From JAJDXW01 sp965223775 (GTDB lineage Bacteria > Pseudomonadota > Gammaproteobacteria > HK1), in contig OZ245021.1 of NCBI GenBank assembly GCA_965223775.1, positions 3,906,001 to 3,970,000 on the forward strand: DNA of 64,000 nucleotides. The letters are read 5' to 3'. The notes beneath the pieces were generated by a model. The model saw only the letters and a program-made list of their open reading frames with translations. It had not been told where the DNA came from and did no database searches. Positions 38,019 to 47,106 of this stretch are shown piece after piece; positions within the stretch are counted from its first letter, which is position 1; every line of letters starts with the position of its first letter. The position numbers and the translations under genes were made by a program.

Positions 38019-38383
38019 TAGCGGCCGCGCGGCCGGCCGGAGCGCTCGTCGAGGCCGCGGGAGGCAGATGCGGGCACCGTTCCTCGAGGCGCACGCACGC
38101 CGGTCACCACCCCCCGAACGGCACGGCGCCAGTCGCCCTCCGGCACTACGTCCGGCCGGGCCGGGGCCACGAACCGCGCGCGGCTGCCCTCCTCCCGCGT
38201 CGGCCCCAGCCGGAGCCGTCGCAACAGGACTTCTCCGCCCTGTTCCAGGACCACCAGGCAACCGTCCTCGGCCGGTTCGCCCGGATCCACGATCACCACC
38301 GCGCCGGCCGGGAGGTCCGGCGCCATCGAATCGTCCAGCACCTGCAACGCGAAGGGCTCAAGGGACACGCATGCCGACGCCAT
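38018..38383 (-). CDS. S24/LexA-like peptidase-domain protein, probably inactive
   Basis: A 121-residue stand-alone S24 fold. The nucleophile motif LDDSMAPDLPAG has S19, and GCLVVLEQGGEVLLRRLRLG follows, but the catalytic Lys of LexA-type enzymes (VKRL) is replaced by Arg at 55/56. No DNA-binding domain is attached. It may act as a scaffold, binder or retired protease. The gene starts only a few dozen bases from the divergent membrane-protein gene. Confidence 0.7.
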   Translation of the reverse strand: MASACVSLEPFALQVLDDSMAPDLPAGAVVIVDPGEPAEDGCLVVLEQGGEVLLRRLRLGPTREEGSRARFVAPARPDVVPEGDWRRAVRGVVTGVRAPRGTVPASASRGLDERSGRPRGR

Positions 38384-38463
38384 CGCTTCAACTCCCGCGC
38401 GGACAGGTAGAATAGCGGTATTCGTGGCCGGCCGCGCCTCGCAATCACCGCGGACGCCGTTCC

Positions 38464-38985
38464 TTGCTCGCCATCGCCAGACCGTTCGTCGAAATGTGCC
38501 TGCTGCGTCGCGCGCCGCAGGACCTGCCGGCCTCGCCGCTCCTCCTCGGCGTCGCGATCGCGGCCCACGTGGGACTCGGCACCCTGATCACCTTGATCTA
38601 CTACCCGTTCCTCACCGCGATCGGGGTGAGCGTGACGGGAACCCTGCTCCTTGGCCTCCTCGCCTTCGTGCTCCTGTCCGCGCGCGGACTCACGGAACGA
38701 TTCTTTCAGACCTATGCCGCCTTCGCGGGAACCGGGGCGGTGCTCGAAGCGGTCGCCCTCCCCATCGTCGCGATGCTCGAGACCAACGACACGACCGGCG
38801 CCGCCTCCGCGGCGGGAGTGATCCTCACCATCCCGTGGCTCGCACTCCTCGTCTGGAGCTGGGTGGTGAGCGGCCACATCCTGCGCCACGCGCTGTCCGT
38901 GCACCTCACCGCCGGAATCGGCATCTCGATGGCGTTCTTCTGGCTTTCGGCCCTGGTCATCCACCAATTGTTCGGAAACCCCTGA
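38464..38985 (+). CDS. Multi-pass inner-membrane protein of unknown function
   Basis: A 173-residue protein with about five hydrophobic segments (LLLGVAIAAHVGLGTLITLI, TGTLLLGLLAFVLL, GAVLEAVALPIVAML, GVILTIPWLALLVWSW, ISMAFFWLSALVIHQLF). The N-terminal LLRRAPQDLPAS block is typical of a conserved hypothetical family found upstream of mpl in gammaproteobacteria. The start is TTG at 38464; an ATG at 38494 is possible but would cut the conserved N-terminus. Its 3' end is tandemly repeated downstream. Confidence 0.7.
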   Translation: MLAIARPFVEMCLLRRAPQDLPASPLLLGVAIAAHVGLGTLITLIYYPFLTAIGVSVTGTLLLGLLAFVLLSARGLTERFFQTYAAFAGTGAVLEAVALPIVAMLETNDTTGAASAAGVILTIPWLALLVWSWVVSGHILRHALSVHLTAGIGISMAFFWLSALVIHQLFGNP

Positions 38986-39095
38986 GGTGCTCTTCCGGCT
39001 TTCAACCCCGGTCACCCGGCAGTTGTCCGGAAACCCCTGAGGTGTTCTTCCGGCTTTCAACCCCGGTCATCCGACAGTTGTTCGAAATCCCCTGA
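38931..39095. repeat. Three tandem copies of a membrane-protein gene's 3' end, exact 55-bp period
   Basis: Copies occupy 38931-38985 (inside the gene), 38986-39040 and 39041-39095, each ending in CCCCTGA-type sequence with its own TGA. They would encode endings like ALVIHQLFGNP, TPVTRQLSGNP and TPVIRQLFEIP. The two extra copies resemble each other more than the gene copy. 55 is not a multiple of three. mpl begins 17 bases after the last copy. Confidence 0.85.
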
Positions 39096-39112
39096 TCGGC
39101 CCCGGCGGACCC

Positions 39113-40480
39113 ATGCGCATTCACATTCTCGGGATCGGCGGCACCTTCATGGCCGCCCTCGCGTGCATCGCGCGCGAGCTCGGGCACGAGGTGGAAGGCT
39201 CGGACATCGGCCTCTACCCGCCCATGAGCACGGTGCTGGAGACCGTGGGCATTCCGGTGCACGCGGGATATCGGGCGGAGCACCTGCATCCGGCACCCGA
39301 TCGAGTCGTCGTGGGAAATGCCCTTGTCCGGGGCAATCCGGCCGTCGAGTACATGCTGGACGAGGGGCTCGACTATGAGTCCGGGCCGTCGTGGCTCGCC
39401 CGCCACGCGCTCCACGGCCGCCACGTGATCGCGATCGCGGGGACCCATGGCAAGACCACCGTGTCGAGCCTCGTCGCATGGATCCTGAAGTGCGCGGGGC
39501 GAGCGCCGGGCTGGCTCGTCGGTGGAATGGCCCCGGATCTCGGGACTCCGGGCCGCCTCGGCTCGGGCCCGCACTTCGTCATCGAAGCCGACGAGTACGA
39601 CACCGCGTTCTTCGACAAGCGCTCGAAGTTCGTCCACTACCGGCCGCGCACCCTCGTCATCAACAACCTCGAGTACGACCACGCGGACATATTCGACGAT
39701 CTCGCGGACATCGAGCGGCAGTTTCACCATCTCGTTCGAACCATGCCCGCGAGCGGCTGCATCGTTTCCGGCGGCCCCGAGGTGGACCGGGTGCTGGCCA
39801 TGGGATGCTGGACACCGGTGGTGCGGCTCGGCGACGGCGGGGGCGGCGGGCTTTCGGTGCGGGCGCTCGAGCCGGACGGCTCCCGCTTCGAGGTCCTGGC
39901 GACCGAGGGCGGGCGCGAGCGGCGGTTCCGGGCCGACTGGAAGCTCGCGGGCGCGCACAACCTTCGCAACGCGGCCGCCGCCCTCGCGGCCGCCCGCGCG
40001 GCCGGCGTCGAATTCGAGCCCGCGGCGGCCGCCCTCGCCGACTTCGAGGGGGTCCGGCGGCGCCTGGAGGTCGCGGGAGTCGCGGGCGGGGTCACCGTCT
40101 ACGACGACTTCGCGCACCACCCGACCGCGATCCGCGCGACGCTGGATGCGCTCCGCGCGCGGACGGCGGGCTCGGGGCGAATCGTGGCCGTGCTCGAGCC
40201 GCGCTCCAACACCATGCGCCGCGGCGTCCACCGCGACACCCTCGGGCCGAGCCTCGCGACCGCGGACGAAGTGCTCGCGCTCGATCCGGGGGGACTCGAA
40301 TGGCCGCTCGCGGCGGCGCTTGGCCCGCGCGCCCGGGTCCGTGCGGACGTAGAATCCCTGGTCGACGAGATCGCACTCCTCGTCCGACCCGGTGACCACG
40401 TACTGGTGATGAGCAACGGCAGCTTCGACGACCTTCACCGGCGGCTCCTCGCCCGTCTCTCCGGCGAGGCGGCGTCGTGA
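39113..40480 (+). CDS. mpl: UDP-N-acetylmuramate:L-Ala-gamma-D-Glu-mDAP ligase Mpl
   Basis: A 455-residue Mur-ligase-family enzyme that attaches recycled murein tripeptide to UDP-MurNAc. The ATP loop GTHGKTT is at 110-116. IEADEYDTAFFDKRSKFVHY is the Mpl-type metal/carbamate region, and YDDFAHHPTAI the Mur-family His motif. Its stop overlaps the ubiX start by four bases. The upstream 3'-end repeats may affect its ribosome access. Confidence 0.94.
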   Translation: MRIHILGIGGTFMAALACIARELGHEVEGSDIGLYPPMSTVLETVGIPVHAGYRAEHLHPAPDRVVVGNALVRGNPAVEYMLDEGLDYESGPSWLARHALHGRHVIAIAGTHGKTTVSSLVAWILKCAGRAPGWLVGGMAPDLGTPGRLGSGPHFVIEADEYDTAFFDKRSKFVHYRPRTLVINNLEYDHADIFDDLADIERQFHHLVRTMPASGCIVSGGPEVDRVLAMGCWTPVVRLGDGGGGGLSVRALEPDGSRFEVLATEGGRERRFRADWKLAGAHNLRNAAAALAAARAAGVEFEPAAAALADFEGVRRRLEVAGVAGGVTVYDDFAHHPTAIRATLDALRARTAGSGRIVAVLEPRSNTMRRGVHRDTLGPSLATADEVLALDPGGLEWPLAAALGPRARVRADVESLVDEIALLVRPGDHVLVMSNGSFDDLHRRLLARLSGEAAS

Positions 40481-41100
40481 GCCGGGCGCGTGACGCGATC
40501 CTGGTCGCGATGACCGGCGCCTCCGGGGCTGCCTACGGGCTCCGGCTCATCGACGTCCTGCTGCGGTCGGAACGCACGGTGCAGGTGGTCCTGAGCGCAC
40601 CGGGGCGCACGGTGATCAACACCGAAACGACCCTTCGTCTCGGAAAGAGCCCGGCCGAGATCCGAAAGGGGCTGCTCGCCCACCTCGGCCGCGACGACGA
40701 CCCCGGGCTCCAGGTGTTCGGGACCGACGACTGGTTCGCGCCGCCCGCGAGCGGCTCAAACCCGCCGGCCGCGGTGGTCGTGTGCCCCTGCACCACCGGC
40801 ACCCTCGGGGCGGTGGCGGCGGGGACGAGCCGCAACCTCATCGAGCGGGCAGCCGACGTCGCCCTCAAGGAGGGGCGGCAACTCGTCCTCGTGGTTCGGG
40901 AGACGCCGCTCTCCGCGGTGCACCTCGAGAACATGCTGCGGCTGGCCCGGGCCGGCGCCGCCATCCTCCCCGCGAATCCGGGCTTCTACCACCGGCCGGA
41001 ATCGGTCTCCGACCTGGTGGACTTCGTGGTCGCCCGGGTCCTCGACCGGATCGCGGTGGAGCACGACCTCGTCCCCCGCTGGGCGGCGGAGCGGGGGTAA
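40477..41100 (+). CDS. ubiX: Flavin prenyltransferase UbiX
   Basis: A 207-residue enzyme that makes prenylated FMN, the cofactor of UbiD-type decarboxylases in ubiquinone synthesis. VAMTGASGAAYGLRLIDVL and VCPCTTGTLGAVAAGTSRNLI are the flavin-site blocks. The start is GTG at 40477, inside the mpl stop (GTGA). After its stop, 41101-41302 shows no gene. Confidence 0.94.
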   Translation: MSRARDAILVAMTGASGAAYGLRLIDVLLRSERTVQVVLSAPGRTVINTETTLRLGKSPAEIRKGLLAHLGRDDDPGLQVFGTDDWFAPPASGSNPPAAVVVCPCTTGTLGAVAAGTSRNLIERAADVALKEGRQLVLVVRETPLSAVHLENMLRLARAGAAILPANPGFYHRPESVSDLVDFVVARVLDRIAVEHDLVPRWAAERG

Positions 41101-41302
41101 GGAACGGCGTCCCGACTCAGGGGCACTGAGGCCTTCGGCTCACCGGGAGCGCGGCGACTCCGCCGGGGTCTCCCATGTCCGCGACCAAACCACCGGGGTG
41201 AGCCGGCCCCCGAATCGGCATTCTCTCCGGCCGCGTGACTTCGGTCGGTCTTCCGCTCCGGGCGGAGCGCGGCGGGCAGGTTCGGGCGCGCGCTCCGGCC
41301 GG

Positions 41303-42490
41303 TTATTTCCCCGGGCCGTAGAGGCCGAGGCGAAGCGACGGGTCGCCCGGGACCCAGGTGTGGTGGAACTGCGAGCGGTCCCCCGTCTCGCGCGTGCGAT
41401 CGAGGAGCCGCCGCCCGAGGGAGAGCTGAGCGGGCTCCCAGCGCGCGAGCGCCGCCACCGGGTCGCCGCCCGCGTCGCGAAGGGCGTCTCGCAGGGTCCA
41501 CGCGTCCTCGCAGGCCTTGGCGGTGCCTGCTCCCGCGTGCGGACGGACGGCGAACGCGGCATCCCCGATGAGGGCGATGCGACCGAATGCCATGTTCTCC
41601 ACGTCGATGTCGTAGATCACCTGCACGAACGGATCCGGGGTCTTGCGCAGGACTTCCGCCATCGCGGGCGGCATGCAGGCGCCCGCGAACTCCCGGAAGC
41701 GCGCCAGGTGCTCGTCGCGGATCGCGCCCGGCGGGAGCGACAGGGAATGGCGCTCGCCGGAGCGGTCGGTCATGAGGTCGTCAATCTCGTCGCCCTCGGC
41801 GTAGTTGTGATAGCAGACGAGGTTCGCGAGCCGGCGCCCCGGATCGAGGTGCCCCTCGAGGCTCGGGATCGGGTAGGCGAGGACGTGCCCGTCCGGGAGG
41901 ATGCAGAAGGTCAGGGAATCTCGGAGCGCTTCGAAGCTCTCCGGCTCGAGCTCGGACTCCGGGACCATCGCCCGCCACGCGACGTAGCCCGCGTACCGCG
42001 TCGCCGCGCCGGGAAGCAGCTTCGTGCGGGAGGTGGACGAGATGCCGTCCGCGCACACCAGCATGTCGAGGGTGCGGGTCGAGCCGTCGTCGAGGCGGAT
42101 GGTCACCCCGTGGTCGTCCTGGCTGAAGTCGACAACCTCGGAGTCGAGGTGGTAGCGCCCGTCGCCGAACGAGCCCATGAGCCCGCGGTAGACGGTGGTC
42201 CACGACGAGAACCGGTAGTTCATGCGCTCCTGGTAGATGCGTTGTCCACTCGCGGCCAGGAACTGAAGCCACGGGAGCTCGATCTCGACCAGGCTCGCGT
42301 CGAGCTCGCTCGATTCCTCGAAATACCGGGTGGTCGCGGAATGCGTGGCGATGCCCGCGCCGCGCGCCTTGAGCGCCGTGCTCGCGCGCTCGAACACGTC
42401 GACCTCACAGCCGAGATCGCGCAGGACGAGGGCGGCGGTGAGCCCTCCGAGGGAACCACCGACGACGCCGACGTGGGGCCACGAACTCAT
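41303..42490 (-). CDS. FAD-dependent aromatic-type monooxygenase (dihydroxypyridine hydroxylase-like)
   Basis: A 395-residue group A flavoprotein. The FAD loop GGSLGG is at 11-16; the DG motif is CADGISSTSR and the GD motif LIGDAAFAVRPHAGAGTAKA. The long central region and the HAGAGTAKA end resemble 2,6-dihydroxypyridine 3-monooxygenases. The start at 42490 follows GAGGTG. It begins 14 bases after the dehydrogenase stop, so the pair is an operon. A paralogue with its middle deleted lies at 54999-55187. Confidence 0.85.
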   Translation of the reverse strand: MSSWPHVGVVGGSLGGLTAALVLRDLGCEVDVFERASTALKARGAGIATHSATTRYFEESSELDASLVEIELPWLQFLAASGQRIYQERMNYRFSSWTTVYRGLMGSFGDGRYHLDSEVVDFSQDDHGVTIRLDDGSTRTLDMLVCADGISSTSRTKLLPGAATRYAGYVAWRAMVPESELEPESFEALRDSLTFCILPDGHVLAYPIPSLEGHLDPGRRLANLVCYHNYAEGDEIDDLMTDRSGERHSLSLPPGAIRDEHLARFREFAGACMPPAMAEVLRKTPDPFVQVIYDIDVENMAFGRIALIGDAAFAVRPHAGAGTAKACEDAWTLRDALRDAGGDPVAALARWEPAQLSLGRRLLDRTRETGDRSQFHHTWVPGDPSLRLGLYGPGK

Positions 42491-42504
42491 GGAAGGCACC
42501 TCGG

Positions 42505-44931
42505 TCAGTTGCGCATGCGTTCTCCATTGTGGTCGAAGAGCGCGGTGCGTTGCATGCGCGCCGCGAGCCGCTCGCCGAGGAGCTCGATTTCCCAGCCGTC
42601 GTCGGCCTCCACCCGCTCCTTCGGCACGTAGGCGAGCGCGACCGAGACGCCGGAGGGATGCGCGTACCCTCCCGACGTCACCCATCCGCAGACCTCGCCG
42701 TCGTGCCAGACCGGCTCGTCTCCGATCACGTCCGCCGTGGTCGCATCGACCACGAACGTCCGAAGCCGCAGCGCGCCGCCCCGCTCGCGCTCCTCGATCG
42801 CGGCCGCCTTGCCGATGAAGTCGGCTTCCTTGCGGTACGCGACGAAGCGATCGAGCCCCGCCTCGAGCGGCCCGTAGATCGGGCGGAAGTCCCGCATCCA
42901 GCTACCGAAACCCTTCTCGAGCCGGAGCGCGTTCAACGCGCGCGAGCCGAAGAGTCGAATGCCGTGCGGCGCGCCTGCCTCGAGCAGCAGGTCCAAGAGG
43001 TAGCGCTGGTAGTCCGGCTCGCACCAGATCTCGTAGCCGAGGTCTCCGGTGAAGGTGATGCGCCCGACCACCACGGGGGCCATCCCGAGGTCCATGTCCC
43101 GGATGTCCATGAACCGGAACGCGCCCGCCGAGACGTCGGCGCGGGTCACCGACTGCAGCACCTCGCGCGAGGCCGGTCCGGCGATCGAAAGCCCGCACCA
43201 GCCGGCTCCGAGGGCGCGGATCTCCACCGAGCCGTCCGCCGGCAGGTGCTGGTGGAACCAGCGCAGGTGATACCCCTCGCCGGGGCCCGAGCCCGCGATG
43301 AAGAAGCCGCGCCGGCCAAGGTTCGAGAGCGTGAAGTCGCCGATGAGCTTGCCGTCCTCCTTGAGCATCGGCGCGAGCACGATCCGGCCCTCCCTCGGCA
43401 CCCGGCAGGACAGCATCCGATCCAGCCATTCGTGCGCGCCGGGACCGGTGACGAGGTACTTCGCAAACCCCGAGGTCTCGCTGAGCCCCACCCCTTCGCG
43501 CACCGCCCGGCACTCCGCCGCGACATGCTCGAAGTCGACGGAACGGCGCCAGGAGAACACGTCCTCGACCCCCGGCGGGGCGTACCACAGCGGCACCTCG
43601 AGCCCCCACGCGGCGCCGAACTGCGCGCCCGCATCGCGCAGCCGGTCGTAGATCGGCGTCGTCCGGAGCGGGCGAGCGGCGGGAAGCTCCTCGTTCGGGT
43701 AGCGGATGGAGAACCGGCGCGAATAGTTCTCCTTCACCGTGTCGTGGGTGTACGCCATGGTCGCCCAGTCGCCGAAGCGCGCGACGTCCATCGCGAACAC
43801 GTCGGACCCCGGATCGCCCTCGATCATCCAGTTCGCGAGCGAGAACCCGACCCCGCCTCCCTGGGAAAACCCGGCCATCACCCCGCACGCGACCCAGAAC
43901 CCGTCGAGTCCGCGGACGGGCCCGATGAGCGGATTCCCGTCGGGCGCGAACGTGAACGGCCCGTTCACGATCTGCTTGATCCCCGCGTTCTGGAACGCCG
44001 GGAAGTGCTCGAAGCCGACCTCGAGCGACGGCGCGATCCGGTCGATGTCCTCGGGCAGAAGCTCGTGGCCGAAGTCCCACGGCGTCTCGTGGACCGACCA
44101 GGGCACGCACGCCTTCTCGTACGTCCCCATGAGCATGCCGCCGCGTTCCTGGCGAAGATAGAGCTCGCCGTCGAAGTCGACGACGTGAATCACTTCCTTG
44201 CCGGTGGATGCGTTGATCTCCGCGACCTCCGGCATGTCCTCGGTGAGGAGGTACATGTGCTCCATCGCGAGCACGGGGAGCTCGAGGCCGACCATGCGTC
44301 CCACCTCCCGCGCCCAGAGACCCGCGGCGTTCACCACGTGCTCGGCGCGGATCTCCCCCTGGTTGGTCACCACCCGCCACTCACCGTCGGGGGTGCGGGA
44401 GAGCTCCTCGACCTTGGTCTCGCGGTACACCTCGGCGCCGAGGATCCGGGCGGACCTCGCGTACGCATGGGTGACTCCGGAAGGGTCGAGATGGCCGTCG
44501 ACGAAGGTCCGCATGCCGCCGACGAAGCATTTCGGATTGAGGAGCGGCATGAGCTCACGGGCTTCCTCGGGGGTGACGATCTCCGCCTCGATGCCGAGGT
44601 ACCGCCCTTTCGCGGCGAGCCCCTTGATCCACTCGAAGCGCTCCGGGGTCGCCGCGAGCATCACCCCCCCCGTCATGTGCACGCCGAGCTCCTGGCCCGA
44701 CAGCTCCTCGATCTCCCGATAGATGTCGATCGTGTACTTCTGGAGCTTGGCGACGTTCGGGTCCCCGTTGATGGTGTGCATGCCTCCCGCCGCGTGCCAG
44801 GTGGACCCGGACGTGAGCTCGGAGCGCTCCACGAGCACGACGTCGGTCCAGCCAAACTTGGCGAGATGGTAGAGGACCGAGCAGCCGATCACGCCGCCCC
44901 CGATTACGACCACGCGCGCGTGCGTCTTCAT
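42505..44931 (-). CDS. Dimethylglycine/sarcosine dehydrogenase-type flavoprotein
   Basis: An 808-residue fusion: an N-terminal DAO-type FAD domain (GGGVIG at 11-16; SGSTWHAAGG with H46 in the place of the covalent-FAD His) and a C-terminal GcvT-like aminomethyltransferase/folate domain (from about 430; ETSGFAKYLVTGPGAHEWL, GDLGYEIWCEP). Family members oxidatively demethylate N-methyl amines, passing the one-carbon unit to tetrahydrofolate. The start at 44931 is chosen because it opens the FAD loop; upstream in-frame sequence is unrelated. Substrate could be dimethylglycine, sarcosine or another N-methyl compound. Confidence 0.88.
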   Translation of the reverse strand: MKTHARVVVIGGGVIGCSVLYHLAKFGWTDVVLVERSELTSGSTWHAAGGMHTINGDPNVAKLQKYTIDIYREIEELSGQELGVHMTGGVMLAATPERFEWIKGLAAKGRYLGIEAEIVTPEEARELMPLLNPKCFVGGMRTFVDGHLDPSGVTHAYARSARILGAEVYRETKVEELSRTPDGEWRVVTNQGEIRAEHVVNAAGLWAREVGRMVGLELPVLAMEHMYLLTEDMPEVAEINASTGKEVIHVVDFDGELYLRQERGGMLMGTYEKACVPWSVHETPWDFGHELLPEDIDRIAPSLEVGFEHFPAFQNAGIKQIVNGPFTFAPDGNPLIGPVRGLDGFWVACGVMAGFSQGGGVGFSLANWMIEGDPGSDVFAMDVARFGDWATMAYTHDTVKENYSRRFSIRYPNEELPAARPLRTTPIYDRLRDAGAQFGAAWGLEVPLWYAPPGVEDVFSWRRSVDFEHVAAECRAVREGVGLSETSGFAKYLVTGPGAHEWLDRMLSCRVPREGRIVLAPMLKEDGKLIGDFTLSNLGRRGFFIAGSGPGEGYHLRWFHQHLPADGSVEIRALGAGWCGLSIAGPASREVLQSVTRADVSAGAFRFMDIRDMDLGMAPVVVGRITFTGDLGYEIWCEPDYQRYLLDLLLEAGAPHGIRLFGSRALNALRLEKGFGSWMRDFRPIYGPLEAGLDRFVAYRKEADFIGKAAAIEERERGGALRLRTFVVDATTADVIGDEPVWHDGEVCGWVTSGGYAHPSGVSVALAYVPKERVEADDGWEIELLGERLAARMQRTALFDHNGERMRN

Positions 44932-45350
44932 GCCAGTACCAAAAATGATCCAATCAGGGCCAAAGCGGGTACCGATTGTAACCCGAGGGAGCACTCTCGA
45001 ATGCGGAGAATGGGGCTCGATCGACGACTTCCACCCGACTCCGATCGGAAGTGTCGAACACCCGTCAACCCTCGCCGGGTCTTGCAACGGCAGGCTGGAT
45101 CGGATGCTGCGCGGCGGACGTTTCCGCTCCCGCGCCGGCCCGCGGCGCCGGGAGGCCGGTCAGGCCGACGCGGGCGCGGCGCGCGGCGGCGCTCGGTCCC
45201 GCTGCGCCCCCGGGCGGGACACGAGGCCGGGCATGACGCCGATCCGGAGCGGATCGGAGCAGACCCGTTCGCGTCGATGCCCCGCCCTGGACGGGCCGGC
45301 ATGAGATACTCCGGGCGCCCCCACCGCCACCGATGAGGTGATGCCTGCAC
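44932..45350. promoter_or_regulatory. Divergent intergenic region with an inverted repeat
   Basis: This 419-base gap separates the dehydrogenase/monooxygenase pair from the SMP-30 gene. CCGATCC-GGAGC-GGATCGG at 45239-45257 is a 7-bp inverted repeat with a 5-base centre, the size of a simple repressor site. No gene is convincing here; the frames that are open are compositional. Promoters in both directions are expected but not recognisable. Confidence 0.35.
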
Positions 45351-46322
45351 ATGCGCCGAGATCACCCCCCAAGCGCGGGCTGGCGCCCGCATCCCCGCTA
45401 TCCGGACCCCGCGATCGAGACCCTGGACCCCCGCTTCGGTCCCTGCCGCGTTTTCAGCGCGGCGGTGGAGCGGCTCCATACCGGCTGCCGCTGGTCGGAG
45501 GGTCCGGTGTGGTTCGGCGACGGGCGCTACCTCCTGTGGAGCGACATCCCGAACGATCGGATCCTCAAGTGGGAGGAAGAGACCGGCGCGGTCAGCGTGT
45601 ACCGGCGTCCGTCGGACTTCGCCAACGGCAACACCCGCGACCGGCAGGGCCGCCTCGTCACGTGCGAGCACGGCGGGCGGCGGGTCACCCGCACCGAATA
45701 CGACGGCAGCATCACCGTGCTCGCCGACGGGGTGGAGGGCCGGCGCCTCAACTCGCCGAACAACGTGGTGGTGAAGTCGGACGGTTCGGTCTGGTTCACC
45801 GATCCGCCGTTCGGCATCCTCGGCGACTACGAGGGACACAAGGCGGAACCCGAGCTGCCCGAAGCCGTCTACCGCATCGACGGGCAGACCGGCGAGCTCA
45901 CGTGCCTCGCCGACGATGTTCGCGGCCCGAACGGGCTTTGCTTCTCCCCCGACGAGCGGCGGCTCTACCTGGTCGAGTCCCGCGGCGAACCGCACCGCAA
46001 GATCCTCGCCTTCGACGTCGCCCCCGACGGCCGCTCGATCGTCAACAAGGAGGTGCTGATCGACGCGGGGCCGGGCGGCACCCCGGACGGCATGCGCTGC
46101 GACATCGACGGAAATCTCTGGTGCGGCTGGGGCATGGGCAGCGAGGCGCTCGACGGCGTGCTCGTGTTCGCGCCCGACGGCGCTCCGATCGGCCGCATCG
46201 CGCTCCCCGAGCGCTGCGCCAACGTCTGCTTCGGGGGGCGCAAGGGCAATCGCCTGTTCATGGCCGCGAGCCAGTCGCTCTATGCGCTCTACGTCAACAC
46301 CCGGGGGGTCCCCGGCGGCTGA
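45351..46322 (+). CDS. SMP-30/gluconolactonase-like beta-propeller lactonase
   Basis: A 323-residue six-bladed beta-propeller hydrolase. The metal ligands are expected in RWSEGPVWF (Glu), LNSPNNVVV (Asn), RGPNGLCFSPD (Asn) and GTPDGMRCDIDG (Asp), all present. Such enzymes open sugar-acid and other lactones. No signal peptide is evident, so it is probably cytosolic. The alternative ATGs nearby are in other frames. Confidence 0.88.
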   Translation: MRRDHPPSAGWRPHPRYPDPAIETLDPRFGPCRVFSAAVERLHTGCRWSEGPVWFGDGRYLLWSDIPNDRILKWEEETGAVSVYRRPSDFANGNTRDRQGRLVTCEHGGRRVTRTEYDGSITVLADGVEGRRLNSPNNVVVKSDGSVWFTDPPFGILGDYEGHKAEPELPEAVYRIDGQTGELTCLADDVRGPNGLCFSPDERRLYLVESRGEPHRKILAFDVAPDGRSIVNKEVLIDAGPGGTPDGMRCDIDGNLWCGWGMGSEALDGVLVFAPDGAPIGRIALPERCANVCFGGRKGNRLFMAASQSLYALYVNTRGVPGG

Positions 46323-46485
46323 TGCCGAGCCGCACGGTCCCGGTTCGAACCCGGCCGGCGGGCCAAGGCCGCCGCAGGGAAGTGCGCGGCTGCCGGTCCG
46401 ACCGTGAATTTCGGCGGGAATATGCACCGATTCGGACAAGGGCCGGGGGCGGCGGGGCGGTTCCCGAACGCCGTCCAGGGCGGCC

Positions 46486-47106
46486 GTGAGCGGAGATGAT
46501 CCGGCGGTGAGACGTCCCGAGGCTCTCTCCCGCGTTCTCGACGTGGCCCGGGAGACCCTCGCGGCCCGGGTCGAGGCCGGGACTCCCCCCGCGGATGCCG
46601 GCGCCCGCATCTTCGAAGCCCTGGGGGGTTCGGTCGGCGCCATCGCGCCCGGAGGGGCGCCTCCGCCTCCTGCGCACCGCTACCTCGGCCCCGCGCTCGA
46701 GCGTGCCCGCACCGCGCCGGAGGTTGCCTCCCTCGCGGCGGCGTTCGGGGGGCTCGAGCCGGAGCTCCGGTGGCGGCGGCGCCCCGGTGCGCAAGCGCAC
46801 GGCGAGCCGTTCTTCGACGGCCACGCCAACGCCGACCTCGTCGGTCCGGTCGGTCTCGAGCAGCGAAGCGACGTGCTGGTCGGCGCGAGCCTGGTCGCGC
46901 CCGGCGTGCGCTACATCGACCACCGGCACCCTCCCGAGGAGCTCTACATCGTGATGAGCGAGGGCGAGTGGTACCGGGAAGACCGCGGATGGCACGCGCC
47001 CGGCGCCGGCGGAATCGTCTACAACCCTTCCAACGCCGTCCACGCCATGCGGGCCGGCTCCGAACCGCTTCTCGCCCTCTGGCTCCTCTGGGTGGGCCAG
47101 ACCTGA
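46486..47106 (+). CDS. Cupin protein resembling DMSP lyases (DddL/DddQ superfamily)
   Basis: A 206-residue protein with a C-terminal single cupin. Metal ligands fit H146, H148 and E152 (YIDHRHPPEELY) and H186 (NPSNAVHAMRAG), with Y154 in a position important in DddQ-type enzymes. The length and the helical N-terminal half also suit the DMSP lyase family, which splits dimethylsulfoniopropionate to dimethyl sulfide and acrylate. The start is GTG at 46486, with GTG at 46507 as an alternative. Other small-molecule activities are known in this superfamily, so the substrate is tentative. Confidence 0.65.
   Translation: MSGDDPAVRRPEALSRVLDVARETLAARVEAGTPPADAGARIFEALGGSVGAIAPGGAPPPPAHRYLGPALERARTAPEVASLAAAFGGLEPELRWRRRPGAQAHGEPFFDGHANADLVGPVGLEQRSDVLVGASLVAPGVRYIDHRHPPEELYIVMSEGEWYREDRGWHAPGAGGIVYNPSNAVHAMRAGSEPLLALWLLWVGQT

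Noticed and set aside
45065..45352. Minus-strand frame between the dehydrogenase and SMP-30 genes
   Set aside because: Arg/Gly/Ala-rich, no start site or domain; compositional.
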